This document shows, piece by piece, positions 1 through 9,000 of a DNA stretch of 64,000 nucleotides; the first letter of the stretch is position 1; every line of letters starts with the position of its first letter. The translations under genes and the position numbers were made by a program. The notes below the pieces were generated by a model, which was given only the letters and a program-made list of their open reading frames with translations, ran no database searches and was not told the origin of the DNA. Origin of the DNA: Arhodomonas sp051195215. GTDB taxonomy: Bacteria; Pseudomonadota; Gammaproteobacteria; Nitrococcales; Nitrococcaceae. The DNA lies in the NCBI RefSeq assembly GCF_051195215.1, contig NZ_JBNAZM010000026.1, positions 1 to 64,000 on the forward strand. Reading direction: 5' to 3'.

Positions 1-341
1 CCGGGGTCGAGGTCGTGCTCGTCGAGGTAGCGCTGGTAGCCCGCCCAGTGCAGCCGGTAGGCCGAGCCCGCCATCACTTCGGCGTCGGCGAGCTCGCCCA
101 CCGCCTCGCCGATGACCTCCACCACCGCGCCTTGCTCGTCGTACGCCACCCAGATGGGTGCGCCGTTGGGACCGGTAATGGTGCCCCGGGCGGCCACCAC
201 GCCGGCCTTCACCCGCTGGCCCCCGGAGATCGGCGCGTACAGCGCGCTCGCCGTCTCCACCGCCAGCAGCGCCAGGGCCACGAAGACCAGCGTCCAGGCG
301 CCGAAGCGGCGCCCACGGCTTCCTGCCATCAACCTTGTCAT
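1..341 (-). CDS. Hypothetical exported or membrane-anchored protein (5' part only)
   Basis: The frame opens with ATG at 341 and runs without a stop off the left edge, so only the first ~113 residues are visible. An AAGGA box about 9 nt upstream, inside the end of the preceding lipoprotein gene, supports this start. The N-terminus has a basic stretch (residues 8-12, SRGRR), a hydrophobic segment (about residues 15-30, WTLVFVALALLAVETA) and an A-x-A-like site, so it is a signal peptide or single anchor. The rest is soluble and mildly acidic, with no motif I recognise. Only 3 nt separate it from the upstream stop, so it is almost certainly co-transcribed with the Fn3/Ig lipoprotein and belongs to the same locus. 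Function unknown. Confidence 0.6.
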   Translation of the reverse strand, partial: MTRLMAGSRGRRFGAWTLVFVALALLAVETASALYAPISGGQRVKAGVVAARGTITGPNGAPIWVAYDEQGAVVEVIGEAVGELADAEVMAGSAYRLHWAGYQRYLDEHDLDP

Positions 342-344
342 GCC

Positions 345-3300
345 CTAGAGTCCTTCCAGAATCCGTATCAATTCCTGCCGGGACAGCTCACCGTTGGCGT
401 AGGCTTCCAGCTCGTCCTGCAGCTCGGTGGTGGCAAATGCGAAACCGAGGTAATCCAATCGATCCAGGTGCACGGCGCCGACGCTCTGCACCCAGTAGCC
501 GTCCACCTCGCCGACCCCCACGGGCCGGAGCTGTAGCGAACCGGGGTCGAGCCCGATCAGAATCACGTAACTGCCGGTGGCCGGTACGTAGTCCTGCGTG
601 CCGTAGAGCTCCGGCATTTCGAGCCTGATTCCCACCCGGCCTTCCACCTGGATCCCGGCCGGATGCAACGCATAGGCCCAGTTGGGAACCGACCCCGGCC
701 GCGGCCGGTAGGGGATCTGCTGCAGGGGCAGGAACTGGGTATGTACCGAACCGTTGCGGTCGCCGTCCGGGAAGAAGATTTCCGCCTCGCTCAAGTCGAG
801 CTCCAGTGAGCCGCCGGCGAGCAACACACGTTGTTCCCCCGAAGCCACGGGCCTGAAGGGCGCGTCGGTATTCAGCACGGGCACCTGAATGGCGCTCAGG
901 GTATTGAGCCGCCCCTGCTGGATGCTGATCCAGCGTTCCACCGTCCCGAGCCGTCGGGTATCGAGCCCCGGGTTGACGACGAGCCGATAGCGCCCGCCCG
1001 GCAACGTCTCCGAGGCCGGGTCGCCGAAACCGAAACTGAATTCGCCGTCCGGCCCCGTTTCCGTACGTCGGCCGAGCTCGGGGATCGCGACGGTCACCCC
1101 CTCAACCTGGCTACCGAACGGCGAGACGATCAGCCCTTCGATGAAAGTGGGCACCGGGCGAACCTGGTACCGCAGCCGGGCCAGCTCCTCTCCGTCGTAC
1201 TCGATGACGGCGAAGATCTGCGCGCCATAGGCGAAATCCCGCTCCGGATACACGCTGACCATGCGGTTGCCGGGAAACACCGAACGCCCGACCGGGACAA
1301 TCACGCGGTCACGATGCACTTCCTGTGGCTCGGGCGCGGCGGCACCTTCGACGCCCACGTCGGCGTCGTCCCCCAGGAGATAGGTTTCGCCGTGAACCGT
1401 CTCCCGCAGCTCCACCTCCAGCAACGCCGGCTCAAGGGAGCGGTTGAAATGGAGGGTGAGCGGCTCATGGGGCTCGACCCCCTCGGCGAGATTGGCGGGC
1501 TCACTGCCGGTGAGCTCCAGGGGGAGGGAGCCGGCATGCTCCACGTCGAACGTGCTCGTCAGCCGGCGCAGCACGGTGCCATCGTCGCTCCTGGCCTCGA
1601 CCGTGAGCGTGCGGGTACGTGTCTCCGCGGCCAGCTCGATGTTCGCGTTGGCGGTGCCTCCCGACATTTCCATGACCGTGAAATCGCCACCGTCGGCGCG
1701 GGCGAACAGGCGATCACCACTCCCCAGGCCCTCGGCACGAACGGTGACCTGAAGCTGAAATGGGTCGCTTTGCGGTGTGATAACGTCACCATCGCGTGGT
1801 TGCACGAGCTCGAGCCCTGCGCTGCTTTCGAGCCGCATGAGGTATTCACGCTCGACACGGTTGCCGGCGAAATCCCAGGCGGCCACGGTCACCGGGGTGG
1901 GCTCACCGTAGTTGAGGTTGACGCCCACATCGAAGGTGAATTCATCCTCGCTCTCGCCGGGTACGACGCCGACGTTCTCACCGTTGACGCTGATACCACC
2001 GAGACGGGATTCGACGACGGTGCCCGTCAGTCGGAACGGTTGCTCGACGACCGTATTGACCGTCGGCGTGGGTGCCAGATCGCCGTCGATACTGAGCACC
2101 GGCGCACGCCGGTCATAGCGCAGGGAGACGGTTTCAGTCTGTACGCGCTCCAGCCGGTCAGTGGCGGCCACTTCGACGGAAAATGCACCTTCGCCCGCCG
2201 GTACCGCGAGCGTTCGCGAGAAGGTGGCTTGCCGGCCTCCCAGGCCGGCGCCTCCGGCGCTCTCCCCATTGACCGTCACCGCCGTGACGCCGAGCTCACT
2301 GCTGACCGTACCGGCCACCGTCACCTCTTGCGTGCTGATGGGGCGGGCCGGCGACGGTTCGGCGATGACGATCTCGGGCAGGGGAATGTCTTCCGGATCG
2401 CCGTCGATGTAGTAAACGCTGACTTCGTCCTCGCCACTGCCGTCCGGCACCGCGACGCGTACCCGCAGGCGGTTGTTCCCGGGCTCCAGAGACACATCGG
2501 GGATCGTGAACCGGTAGGCGCCGGGCTGACCGGTCACTGCAAACGTGCGCTCCCCGTAGCGGACGACGACATCTCCAGGGGGGTGACCCGTGTTGACGTC
2601 ACCGCGGATCTCGACGGTCGGCTCGAGCACCGCTTGCCCGCTCTCCGGTTCGGTGATCGCAAGCTCCGGGTGAAGCGGCCCGAGATTGCGCACGTCCAGC
2701 AGCGCCTCTGCGGTGTTGCCGGCAATGTCGGTGACGGTGAGGGTGAGCTCGTTGGTGCCGATGCGCAGTGGGACCTCGACGGTGAAGCGGCCGTCTGCTT
2801 CGAGCACGGCACCGAAGCGCTGATCGGGGTAGCGCCCGGAGCTCGCCTCCACGCGGTAAATGCCGGCATCGTCAATAACGCGGCCCGTAACGGTGATCAG
2901 GTCATTGTGCAGCGCCCGCTGGCTGGGTCCGTCGAGCTGGATCACGGGCGGTTCCGCGTCTTCGCGGAAGCGCACCAGCAGGCGATCGCGCCTCTCGGGA
3001 TTTCCCTGGGTGGCGCGCAGGCTTATGCGCCATTGCGCCGAGCCCGGCCAGGGCAACGCCAGCTCGAACGTGCCGCCACTGGCGGTGCTATCGATGAATT
3101 GTCCGCCGGAGCGTGCCCGGATCTCGATACGGCCGGCATCGGCGTCGTAGTAACCGCGAACGCGCGCCTCGCGGCCGGGGCCAGCGTAGACGGCCCACTT
3201 GTTCCCTCCCAGGTGCTCGGCATTCTCAAGCCCGGCGTTCAGGGACCGGGGATGGCCAGGACCATCATCGTCGTCGTCGTCGTCATCATCCCCATCACCG

Positions 3301-4049
3301 GGGCCGTCCGAGCCCGGGACATCGAGCTCGACGGAATTCGACCAGGGCCCTCGTCGCTCGATTCGCTCGCCGCCGAAAGGGTTCCCGAAGACTTTGACGC
3401 TGCGCACGCGGTAGCGATATGCCGTGTCCGCGTCGACCGTGGCATCGCGGTATTCCGTCTCTGCGGTTTCCCCGATACTGGCGAAGTCTTCTTCGCGGGC
3501 GCGGAAGACTTCGTAGCGCCCCCCTTCGCCAATCGCGCCCCGGGCGCCCCAGTTCAGTTCCACCGCCCCATCGACAATGTCGCCGCGAAGCCGCTCCACC
3601 GCCACCGAATTGACGGCGACGACCACCCGTCGTGGCTCGCTCGCCCGCCCCTCGCCGCCATCGCGAGTGGTCGCGACGATCTCGTACTCGTAGCCGTGGC
3701 CGTTGTCGACCCGCTCGTCCACGTACGTCGTGACATCGGCGGGAAGCTCCGCCAGTTGATGCGCTGAGTCCTTACCGGCTTCCCGGCGATAGATGCGGTA
3801 GCCGACAACGGCCGATTCGGCATTCCGGCTGCTGGGCAGCCCCAGCCACTCGAGGCGTACGGCCACCTCGCCGGGAACAGGTTCCGCCGAAAAGTCCCGC
3901 ACCGTCGGTGCGGGTTGCCGGTCATCGCCTCCACCGCCACCGCAGGCGCTGACCGCCAGCGTTAGCGCGATGACCATGCACAGCGCCATGGCGCTACGGG
4001 GAGAACCGGGCCGTGCCCACTTGTCGTTCGCTTTTTTCATGGACTGCAT
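345..4049 (-). CDS. Large Fn3/Ig-like domain lipoprotein
   Basis: A predicted lipoprotein of about 1,234 aa. The signal peptide ends in lipobox VSAC at residue 36 and is followed by a Gly run, so the mature protein should be lipid-anchored. Two fibronectin type III-like domains follow (about residues 45-140 and 145-245), then an acidic linker with nine consecutive Asp, then several Ig-like domains of the PP-x-V...P...DD-x-G-I type. Further on are an SbsA-like Ig domain (about residues 830-940) and a carboxypeptidase-regulatory-like beta-sandwich (IEGLIVSPFG start). The Ig repeats resemble those of the giant protein encoded upstream, so it may anchor or partner that protein (inference). ATG at 4049 was chosen for a compact signal peptide; GTG at 4076 and ATG at 4040 are alternatives and no Shine-Dalgarno site decides. 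No enzymatic motif was seen. Confidence 0.8.
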   Translation of the reverse strand: MQSMKKANDKWARPGSPRSAMALCMVIALTLAVSACGGGGGDDRQPAPTVRDFSAEPVPGEVAVRLEWLGLPSSRNAESAVVGYRIYRREAGKDSAHQLAELPADVTTYVDERVDNGHGYEYEIVATTRDGGEGRASEPRRVVVAVNSVAVERLRGDIVDGAVELNWGARGAIGEGGRYEVFRAREEDFASIGETAETEYRDATVDADTAYRYRVRSVKVFGNPFGGERIERRGPWSNSVELDVPGSDGPGDGDDDDDDDDDGPGHPRSLNAGLENAEHLGGNKWAVYAGPGREARVRGYYDADAGRIEIRARSGGQFIDSTASGGTFELALPWPGSAQWRISLRATQGNPERRDRLLVRFREDAEPPVIQLDGPSQRALHNDLITVTGRVIDDAGIYRVEASSGRYPDQRFGAVLEADGRFTVEVPLRIGTNELTLTVTDIAGNTAEALLDVRNLGPLHPELAITEPESGQAVLEPTVEIRGDVNTGHPPGDVVVRYGERTFAVTGQPGAYRFTIPDVSLEPGNNRLRVRVAVPDGSGEDEVSVYYIDGDPEDIPLPEIVIAEPSPARPISTQEVTVAGTVSSELGVTAVTVNGESAGGAGLGGRQATFSRTLAVPAGEGAFSVEVAATDRLERVQTETVSLRYDRRAPVLSIDGDLAPTPTVNTVVEQPFRLTGTVVESRLGGISVNGENVGVVPGESEDEFTFDVGVNLNYGEPTPVTVAAWDFAGNRVEREYLMRLESSAGLELVQPRDGDVITPQSDPFQLQVTVRAEGLGSGDRLFARADGGDFTVMEMSGGTANANIELAAETRTRTLTVEARSDDGTVLRRLTSTFDVEHAGSLPLELTGSEPANLAEGVEPHEPLTLHFNRSLEPALLEVELRETVHGETYLLGDDADVGVEGAAAPEPQEVHRDRVIVPVGRSVFPGNRMVSVYPERDFAYGAQIFAVIEYDGEELARLRYQVRPVPTFIEGLIVSPFGSQVEGVTVAIPELGRRTETGPDGEFSFGFGDPASETLPGGRYRLVVNPGLDTRRLGTVERWISIQQGRLNTLSAIQVPVLNTDAPFRPVASGEQRVLLAGGSLELDLSEAEIFFPDGDRNGSVHTQFLPLQQIPYRPRPGSVPNWAYALHPAGIQVEGRVGIRLEMPELYGTQDYVPATGSYVILIGLDPGSLQLRPVGVGEVDGYWVQSVGAVHLDRLDYLGFAFATTELQDELEAYANGELSRQELIRILEGL
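3264..3290 (-). repeat. Trinucleotide repeat encoding nine consecutive Asp
   Basis: Nine GAC/GAT codons in a row on the minus strand form a poly-Asp tract between the second Fn3-like domain and the first Ig-like domain of the lipoprotein. Triplet repeats can change copy number without breaking the frame, so linker length may vary between strains (inference). Confidence 0.75.
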
Positions 4050-4155
4050 GAGCGGATGGCCGCCCTTCCCTGTCACAGGTTGCTATCCGTGCCCGTGCTT
4101 TCGGCTCGTAACGGTCTCTCCCGCTCTGTCGCGAGACACGGCACTATGCCGGTAG

Positions 4156-4201
4156 GGAACCTCCCGCGAGGCCGACGGCAGGATCGGCTGGAGGAGGTTC
4201 C
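4156..4201 (-). other. Inverted repeat after the EpsD-like gene
   Basis: GGAACCTCC (4156-4164) is perfectly complementary to GGAGGTTCC (4193-4201), and the loop holds a second stem GCCGA (4171-4175) / TCGGC (4184-4188). It lies 18 nt downstream of the stop of the folding-factor gene and upstream of the lipoprotein gene. There is no T-tract on the minus strand, so it could be a weak terminator, an mRNA-end stabiliser or part of a structured leader. Confidence 0.5.
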
Positions 4202-4218
4202 GCATGGTCGGTTTCCGG

Positions 4219-5109
4219 CTATTCGTCACCGAGGGACGAGAACTCCCCGGCGTATTCGATATCCGCGGCTTCGATCAACGGGGCGGACGCCTCCTGCAGC
4301 GCCGCCTTGACCCGGACCGGTGCCAGCGCCCGTCTGAGCTGCCCGCGCACTTCCGATAGCGGCTGCGGCGGGATGTTCTCGACGGCCGCGACGCGCGCAA
4401 TATAAGGGCGCCCGCGAATGAAGGTGATCGACGATCGCTCGTCACCCTCTATGCTCCTCAATAGCTTGCGCAGGCGGGGCGCCACCGTGGCATCGTCCAG
4501 AGCCACCTGCCGGTAGCGAAGTGCCGGACCGCCCACGCTGATCGAGTCGGCCGCCGCCGCCCAGTCCCCGGTACGGCCGAGTGTTTTCAGGCGGTCGAGC
4601 ACTTCGTCGCGGGAGGCGGGCAGAACCTCCTCCCGGGTCGTCAACAGCTCGTAGGTGCGAACGGTGCGTGCGCCGAAGCGCTCCGGGTGACGGTCGTAGT
4701 ATTCGCGCATCATCTCCTCGGTGACCGGCTCGGCGGTAACCTCGTCGCGAAGGAAACGCTTCATGAGCAGGTCTTCACGATAGGCGGCGACCTTGCGTTC
4801 CAGCTCGGCGCGATCGGCTTCGCCAAGCCGCGCCGCCTGGTGATTCGCGATCACCCGGGCACGGACGAGGCTGCGCAAGACCTTCTCGCGGGTCGAACGA
4901 TCGAGCTCGTTGGTGCTGCGTCCGTCGAGTAGGCGACCGACTGCCAATTCGAGATCGACGGCGGTGATATCGGTACCGTCGACGTGGGCCAGCACGGGGG
5001 CACTGGCAGCCGCCCGGGTATCGGCAACGCCCGAGGCGTCATTCTCTCCGCCTCCACACCCGGCCAGCACCGCCGTCATGACGAGACCAATTGCCGCAAC
5101 GACACGCAC
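4219..5109 (-). CDS. SurA/EpsD-type peptidyl-prolyl isomerase-like lipoprotein, catalytic domain degenerate
   Basis: A 296-aa lipoprotein with a short signal peptide ending in lipobox LAGC (residues 15-18). The helical segment around residues 40-150 has the layout of the SurA/PrsA/EpsD chaperone N-domain (VDGTDITAVDLELAVGRLL followed by charged helices). The next ~120 residues align in position with a parvulin domain but lack its hallmarks: the H-[IV]-L-I strand reads YELLTT, the GGDLGW turn is absent, and the C-terminal F-G-x-H-x-I-x-L element reads RGRPYIARV. It therefore probably acts as a periplasmic holding chaperone rather than an isomerase (inference). It starts 3 nt after the upstream PPIase stop, so the two are translationally close and probably work on the same clients, plausibly the giant exported proteins. 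Confidence 0.75.
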   Translation of the reverse strand: MRVVAAIGLVMTAVLAGCGGGENDASGVADTRAAASAPVLAHVDGTDITAVDLELAVGRLLDGRSTNELDRSTREKVLRSLVRARVIANHQAARLGEADRAELERKVAAYREDLLMKRFLRDEVTAEPVTEEMMREYYDRHPERFGARTVRTYELLTTREEVLPASRDEVLDRLKTLGRTGDWAAAADSISVGGPALRYRQVALDDATVAPRLRKLLRSIEGDERSSITFIRGRPYIARVAAVENIPPQPLSEVRGQLRRALAPVRVKAALQEASAPLIEAADIEYAGEFSSLGDE

Positions 5110-5112
5110 GCC

Positions 5113-5925
5113 CTAACTCTCCCGCTGGACGGTTACGGCGTTGCGCAGGCGCTCCAGCTCCTTTTGCTTGGCCTGGCTGCGCAGCTGGTAGCGAATCTTG
5201 CCTTTGACGGCATCGAACGGCTGGCGGACGTCCTTCGGCGCGTCCAGCAGCTTGATCACGTGAAAGCCGAAAGCCGTCTCGAACGGCGTGGATACCTCGC
5301 CCGGCTCCAGCGCGAAGGCGCGCTCGGAGAGGACCGGATCGATGCTGCCTTCCTTGATCCAGCCGAGGTCGCCGCCTTTCTCCCGCGAGAGCTTGTCTTC
5401 GGAGTACGTGCGAACGATTTCGTCGAACTCCTCGCCCGCCATGATCTTGGAGTAGGCCTCCTGCGCGGTCGTGAGCTTGGCCTTGCGCTCCGTCTCGCTC
5501 ATGGCCTCGTTGGTCCGGATGAGCAGATGCGCCACGTGCGCCTTGCGGTGCGTGTACTCGTCAATGTGGTTGCCGTAGTAGTTGCGCACGGCCTGGTCGG
5601 TGATCCGCTCGTCGAGGTACTTCTCGAAATAGCGGCTGATCAGCAGCTCCTGGCGGAACTCGTCGAGCTCGGCGCGAACCATCTCGTCGTCGAGCGCGTC
5701 TTCACGCGTGATCGCCTCGGCCAGCGCCTCGCGCTCCAGGTACCGGTCGACGTGGCGCTCGCGCAATTTCTCGTTGCCCTCGGGCACGCGTTTGAAGGCC
5801 AGATGCGCCTGAACCTCGGGTTTGGTGATCTCCTTGTCCGCCACGGTGGCGACGACGTCCTGCTCTTCGCACCCGGCTAACGCCAGACACGCACCGATGA
5901 GACAAATCCCTGCTAGTTTCCTCAT
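5113..5925 (-). CDS. Parvulin-type peptidyl-prolyl cis-trans isomerase lipoprotein
   Basis: A ~270-aa lipoprotein: signal peptide, lipobox LAGC, then a SurA_N-like helical region (about residues 25-125) and an intact parvulin domain (about 130-235). Hallmarks present are HVAHLLIR, FDEIVRTYSED, the GGDLGW turn, LEPGEVSTPFET and FGFHVIKLLD. It should catalyse prolyl isomerisation of exported proteins at the periplasmic face of a membrane. The frame is open 12 codons further upstream, but ATG at 5925 gives a proper lipoprotein signal and has a TAGGA box 8 nt before it. It follows the 2.8-kaa exported protein by 81 nt and precedes a second, degenerate family member by 3 nt. That context suggests dedicated folding help for very long beta-rich exported proteins. 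Confidence 0.88.
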   Translation of the reverse strand: MRKLAGICLIGACLALAGCEEQDVVATVADKEITKPEVQAHLAFKRVPEGNEKLRERHVDRYLEREALAEAITREDALDDEMVRAELDEFRQELLISRYFEKYLDERITDQAVRNYYGNHIDEYTHRKAHVAHLLIRTNEAMSETERKAKLTTAQEAYSKIMAGEEFDEIVRTYSEDKLSREKGGDLGWIKEGSIDPVLSERAFALEPGEVSTPFETAFGFHVIKLLDAPKDVRQPFDAVKGKIRYQLRSQAKQKELERLRNAVTVQRES

Positions 5926-6006
5926 TCCTTCAATCCTATTGGCCTGGTGAGGCCTTTCCATTCGCTCATTCCATGCACCGTTGCCGCACGCGCACCGCTC
6001 GCGGGA

Positions 6007-9000
6007 TCACGGGATCTCACTGAACTCGCCGACATTCTGAATGGGGCGTTCGACCGTGGAATTGACGATGTCCTCGACGATGACGCGATCGCCACCCGCG
6101 TCCAGCGAAGCGCCGCCGGTGACGTCCAGCTCCCGGAAGCGATGGACACCGATGATCTCGTTGCCGACCAACGCGGAAGCGTCCAGGGGATCGTCACTGG
6201 CGACGATCAGGTGCGCTTCGCCATTACTGACGATTTCGTACAGCGGGCCCGCCGCGTCGCTGGCATCCAGGTCCACGTGCAAGCCATCCAGCCCAGTACC
6301 GCGGCCGGCATTGCTGGGTTTCCATATCCCGCCGTCGGTGTGCACCGCCAGGTGGATGTCGCCGCTAACGCCACTCCCGTAGCTCCCGGTATCGAGTGCG
6401 GCGCTCGAGGACGGGCGGCCGGAAGCAACGACGACGCGATACGTGCCCGCCTCCAATGACCGCATCCAGCGTGTCCAGTAGCCCGCGTTTTCATTGAGCC
6501 AGGTATACGCCTGGTACTGCCAGGCACCGCCTTCTTCCCGGTAGAGAAAGAGCTTTCCAGTGAAAGCCTCCTTCACGGATATTTCGACTTCATGGGCCGC
6601 GCCCAGCGTGAAATCGAGATAGCGGGCCGAATCGCCGCGTGCGCCGGAGATATGGTCCTCGAGCACATCGTGTGCGCCGGTCGCCTCGCCCACGCTGATG
6701 CGCCAGCGCCCCGGGGATGCCTCGCTCACTGACTCGATCGTGAGACTCCCGTCGGGCAGGGCGGAGTGCCGCACCGACCGAAACGGGGTACTCGAAGCGT
6801 CGGCAGTCACACCACCATTGCCAATCACCAGGCGGGGTAACGCCTCCCCTTCCTGCACCAAGGCAGTACCGGCACCCGCAACACTCCCCACGCCACCATG
6901 CGTCTCCACAGTGCCCTGGAACCGATAGCCATCCGCTTCGGTACGCATCGCCAGGCGGCCTCCACCGGTACCTGTGCCGTACCACCCGTAGCCGTTGGCG
7001 CTCAACCGCCCGGACGCGCTCCCTTCGAAAATCCCCACATCCAGCACCACTGCACCGCCGGAGCCTGAACCGTTACTCTCGGCTGCGTTCGCCACAATGG
7101 CGCCATCAAGGCGCAACAGATCGGCCCTGATCGTGGCAAGACCGCCACCCCGGCCTTGGCCCGGCGCACCCGGATGGCGTATGCGGTCATAGCGTCCCAC
7201 CGTGCACGTTGCCACGCTCTCCCCCTTCCGGAGGCCACCATAGCTGCCGCCGGCACACTCGGCCCTGGCGGGTATGTCCGGCCGCGGTATCCCGGCGGGA
7301 TACCCCTTTCCGGTGAGGTCCACCTTGCCCAGTCGGGCCACGTCTATCGTGCCTTCGACGGCCATATCCAGAACCGGCACGTGAAACGGATCGATGCTCG
7401 CCTCCGGGACCGTGAGCACGCCACCGTCTCCGACGCGGGCATTGCCGTGAACGCTGACGTCCTCGGTGATCAGCTTGCCGGACTGGATGTCGAGACCCCC
7501 GGATTCGAGATGCGTCGCCTTCACCCGCGCGCTGGATTCCGTCAGGGTGACGCCCTCGTCCATGTGCAGTGTGTCGACGTCGAGCTCACCGCCGACGATG
7601 ATGGCTTCGCCCGTGCCGCGAAGCCGGTCCGCGGAAATCGCACCATCGGATCCCACCGATACGTCGGTGGTACGAAGCTCACCGTCCACGGCCAACGAAT
7701 AGTCGGACACCACCAGCGAGCCCACATCGTGGTCACCACCGACATCGAGCTCGAATCCTTCCGGCCAGGCCGTGCCGGACCAGCCGGAGAAGGAGCCGGC
7801 GACGAGGCCCAGACTCGCGGGGTCGACGGAAACACCGTCGCCATCTTCGATGACCAGGCGGTCGTCGACCCGCAGCCGACCACCCGGCCCCAACGCCAGC
7901 GCGTGAAGGCGCACCACGCCGATCAGCTCGCTACCGTGCGCCGGCTGGCCGCTCTGACCATCGGCGGCCAGAATCAGGTGTCCGGGCCCGTTGTCGACGA
8001 TCTCGTGGAAAGGCCCCGCCTCGTCAGCGGCGTTCAGGTCCACTTCGAGGCCGACGAGCCCCAGTCCGTCGACGGCATCCGCCGGCGCCTGCCATGGCTC
8101 GCCGGCCACCTCCACTCGTATGCGGCCGTCCGACAGGCGCGTCACGGAGTCGATGTCATGGCGGCCGACATCCCGCAAGCGCGTGGGCCAGTCGCTGTCG
8201 CGAACCTGTCCGGTCACCGCCTCGGTGTTCGAGACTTCCAGCATCCCCTCGGCGGTGGCGCGATCGAGCCAGTAGATGGTCCCGGCGCCCCCGGTATTGC
8301 CCGGCACGAATGCATTGCCATCGTCATAACTGGAAACACCCCCGGCGGCGGAAACCTGTCCCCGGAACCCGGAGCGCTCACCGACGTACAGCGCGATCCG
8401 GCCGCCACTTCCTGCTGGATATGCACTGCTTTCGTAAGTGTTTTGCCCATTGGAATTGCCGCCCTGGGCGAGAATCGCACCGGAGCCGGACAACGTGCCG
8501 ACATCCACGGCGATCGCGCCACCGGAGGCGTCCCCTGCTCCAACGCCGGCGCTCACGTTTAGCCGGCCTGAGAGCGTCAACGCCTGAGCAGTCAGATCCA
8601 GGTATCCACCGGCCCTGGACCCGACGTCCTCGGCTTCGGAGGCACCGGGTGTACTCGGCGCCCGGAAGTCACCGTAAGCCTCGGCAGTTTCGGAATCCGC
8701 GCCGTGCGCATTCGCGTCGATCAGCTCCTGGGTCACCAAATCGGCGACGCTGATTTCGGAGGTGGCATCGACACTGACCTCAGCGCTCTCGGCGGAAACG
8801 CTGAGACGGTGTTGCGCCGGATCGGCGGGATCACTCACCGCCGGTGGGTGCAGGCGCGCCCCGTTGGTAAGCTGCAGGCCGGCTGGCGCCTTCACGTCTC
8901 GCGCGGCAATCATGGCCGAGTCCATGCGCAGCTTGCCGTCGACTTCGATCGCCGGGACTTCGACGTGCGATGCCCCCACATTGGCGATGGGCGTGACGCT

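Noticed and set aside
3241..3300. Simple-sequence repeat as a sequencing artefact
   Set aside because: The triplets are mixed GAC/GAT in frame with an acidic linker, so they look genuinely coding.
831..3767. 978-codon plus-strand open frame opposite the lipoprotein gene
   Set aside because: It is antisense to a well-supported gene with lipobox and Fn3/Ig domains. Its translation is rich in Arg, His and Asp without motifs, as expected for a shadow frame in high-GC DNA. The same applies to the other long plus-strand frames (for example 17376-20393 and 32064-35498).
4041..4140. Glycine or cyclic-di-GMP riboswitch before the lipoprotein gene
   Set aside because: The minus strand has GGGAGAGACC and GCCGAAAGC-like pieces that resemble fragments of such aptamers, but the order and the remaining conserved core are missing. 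Kept only as an unassigned structured region.
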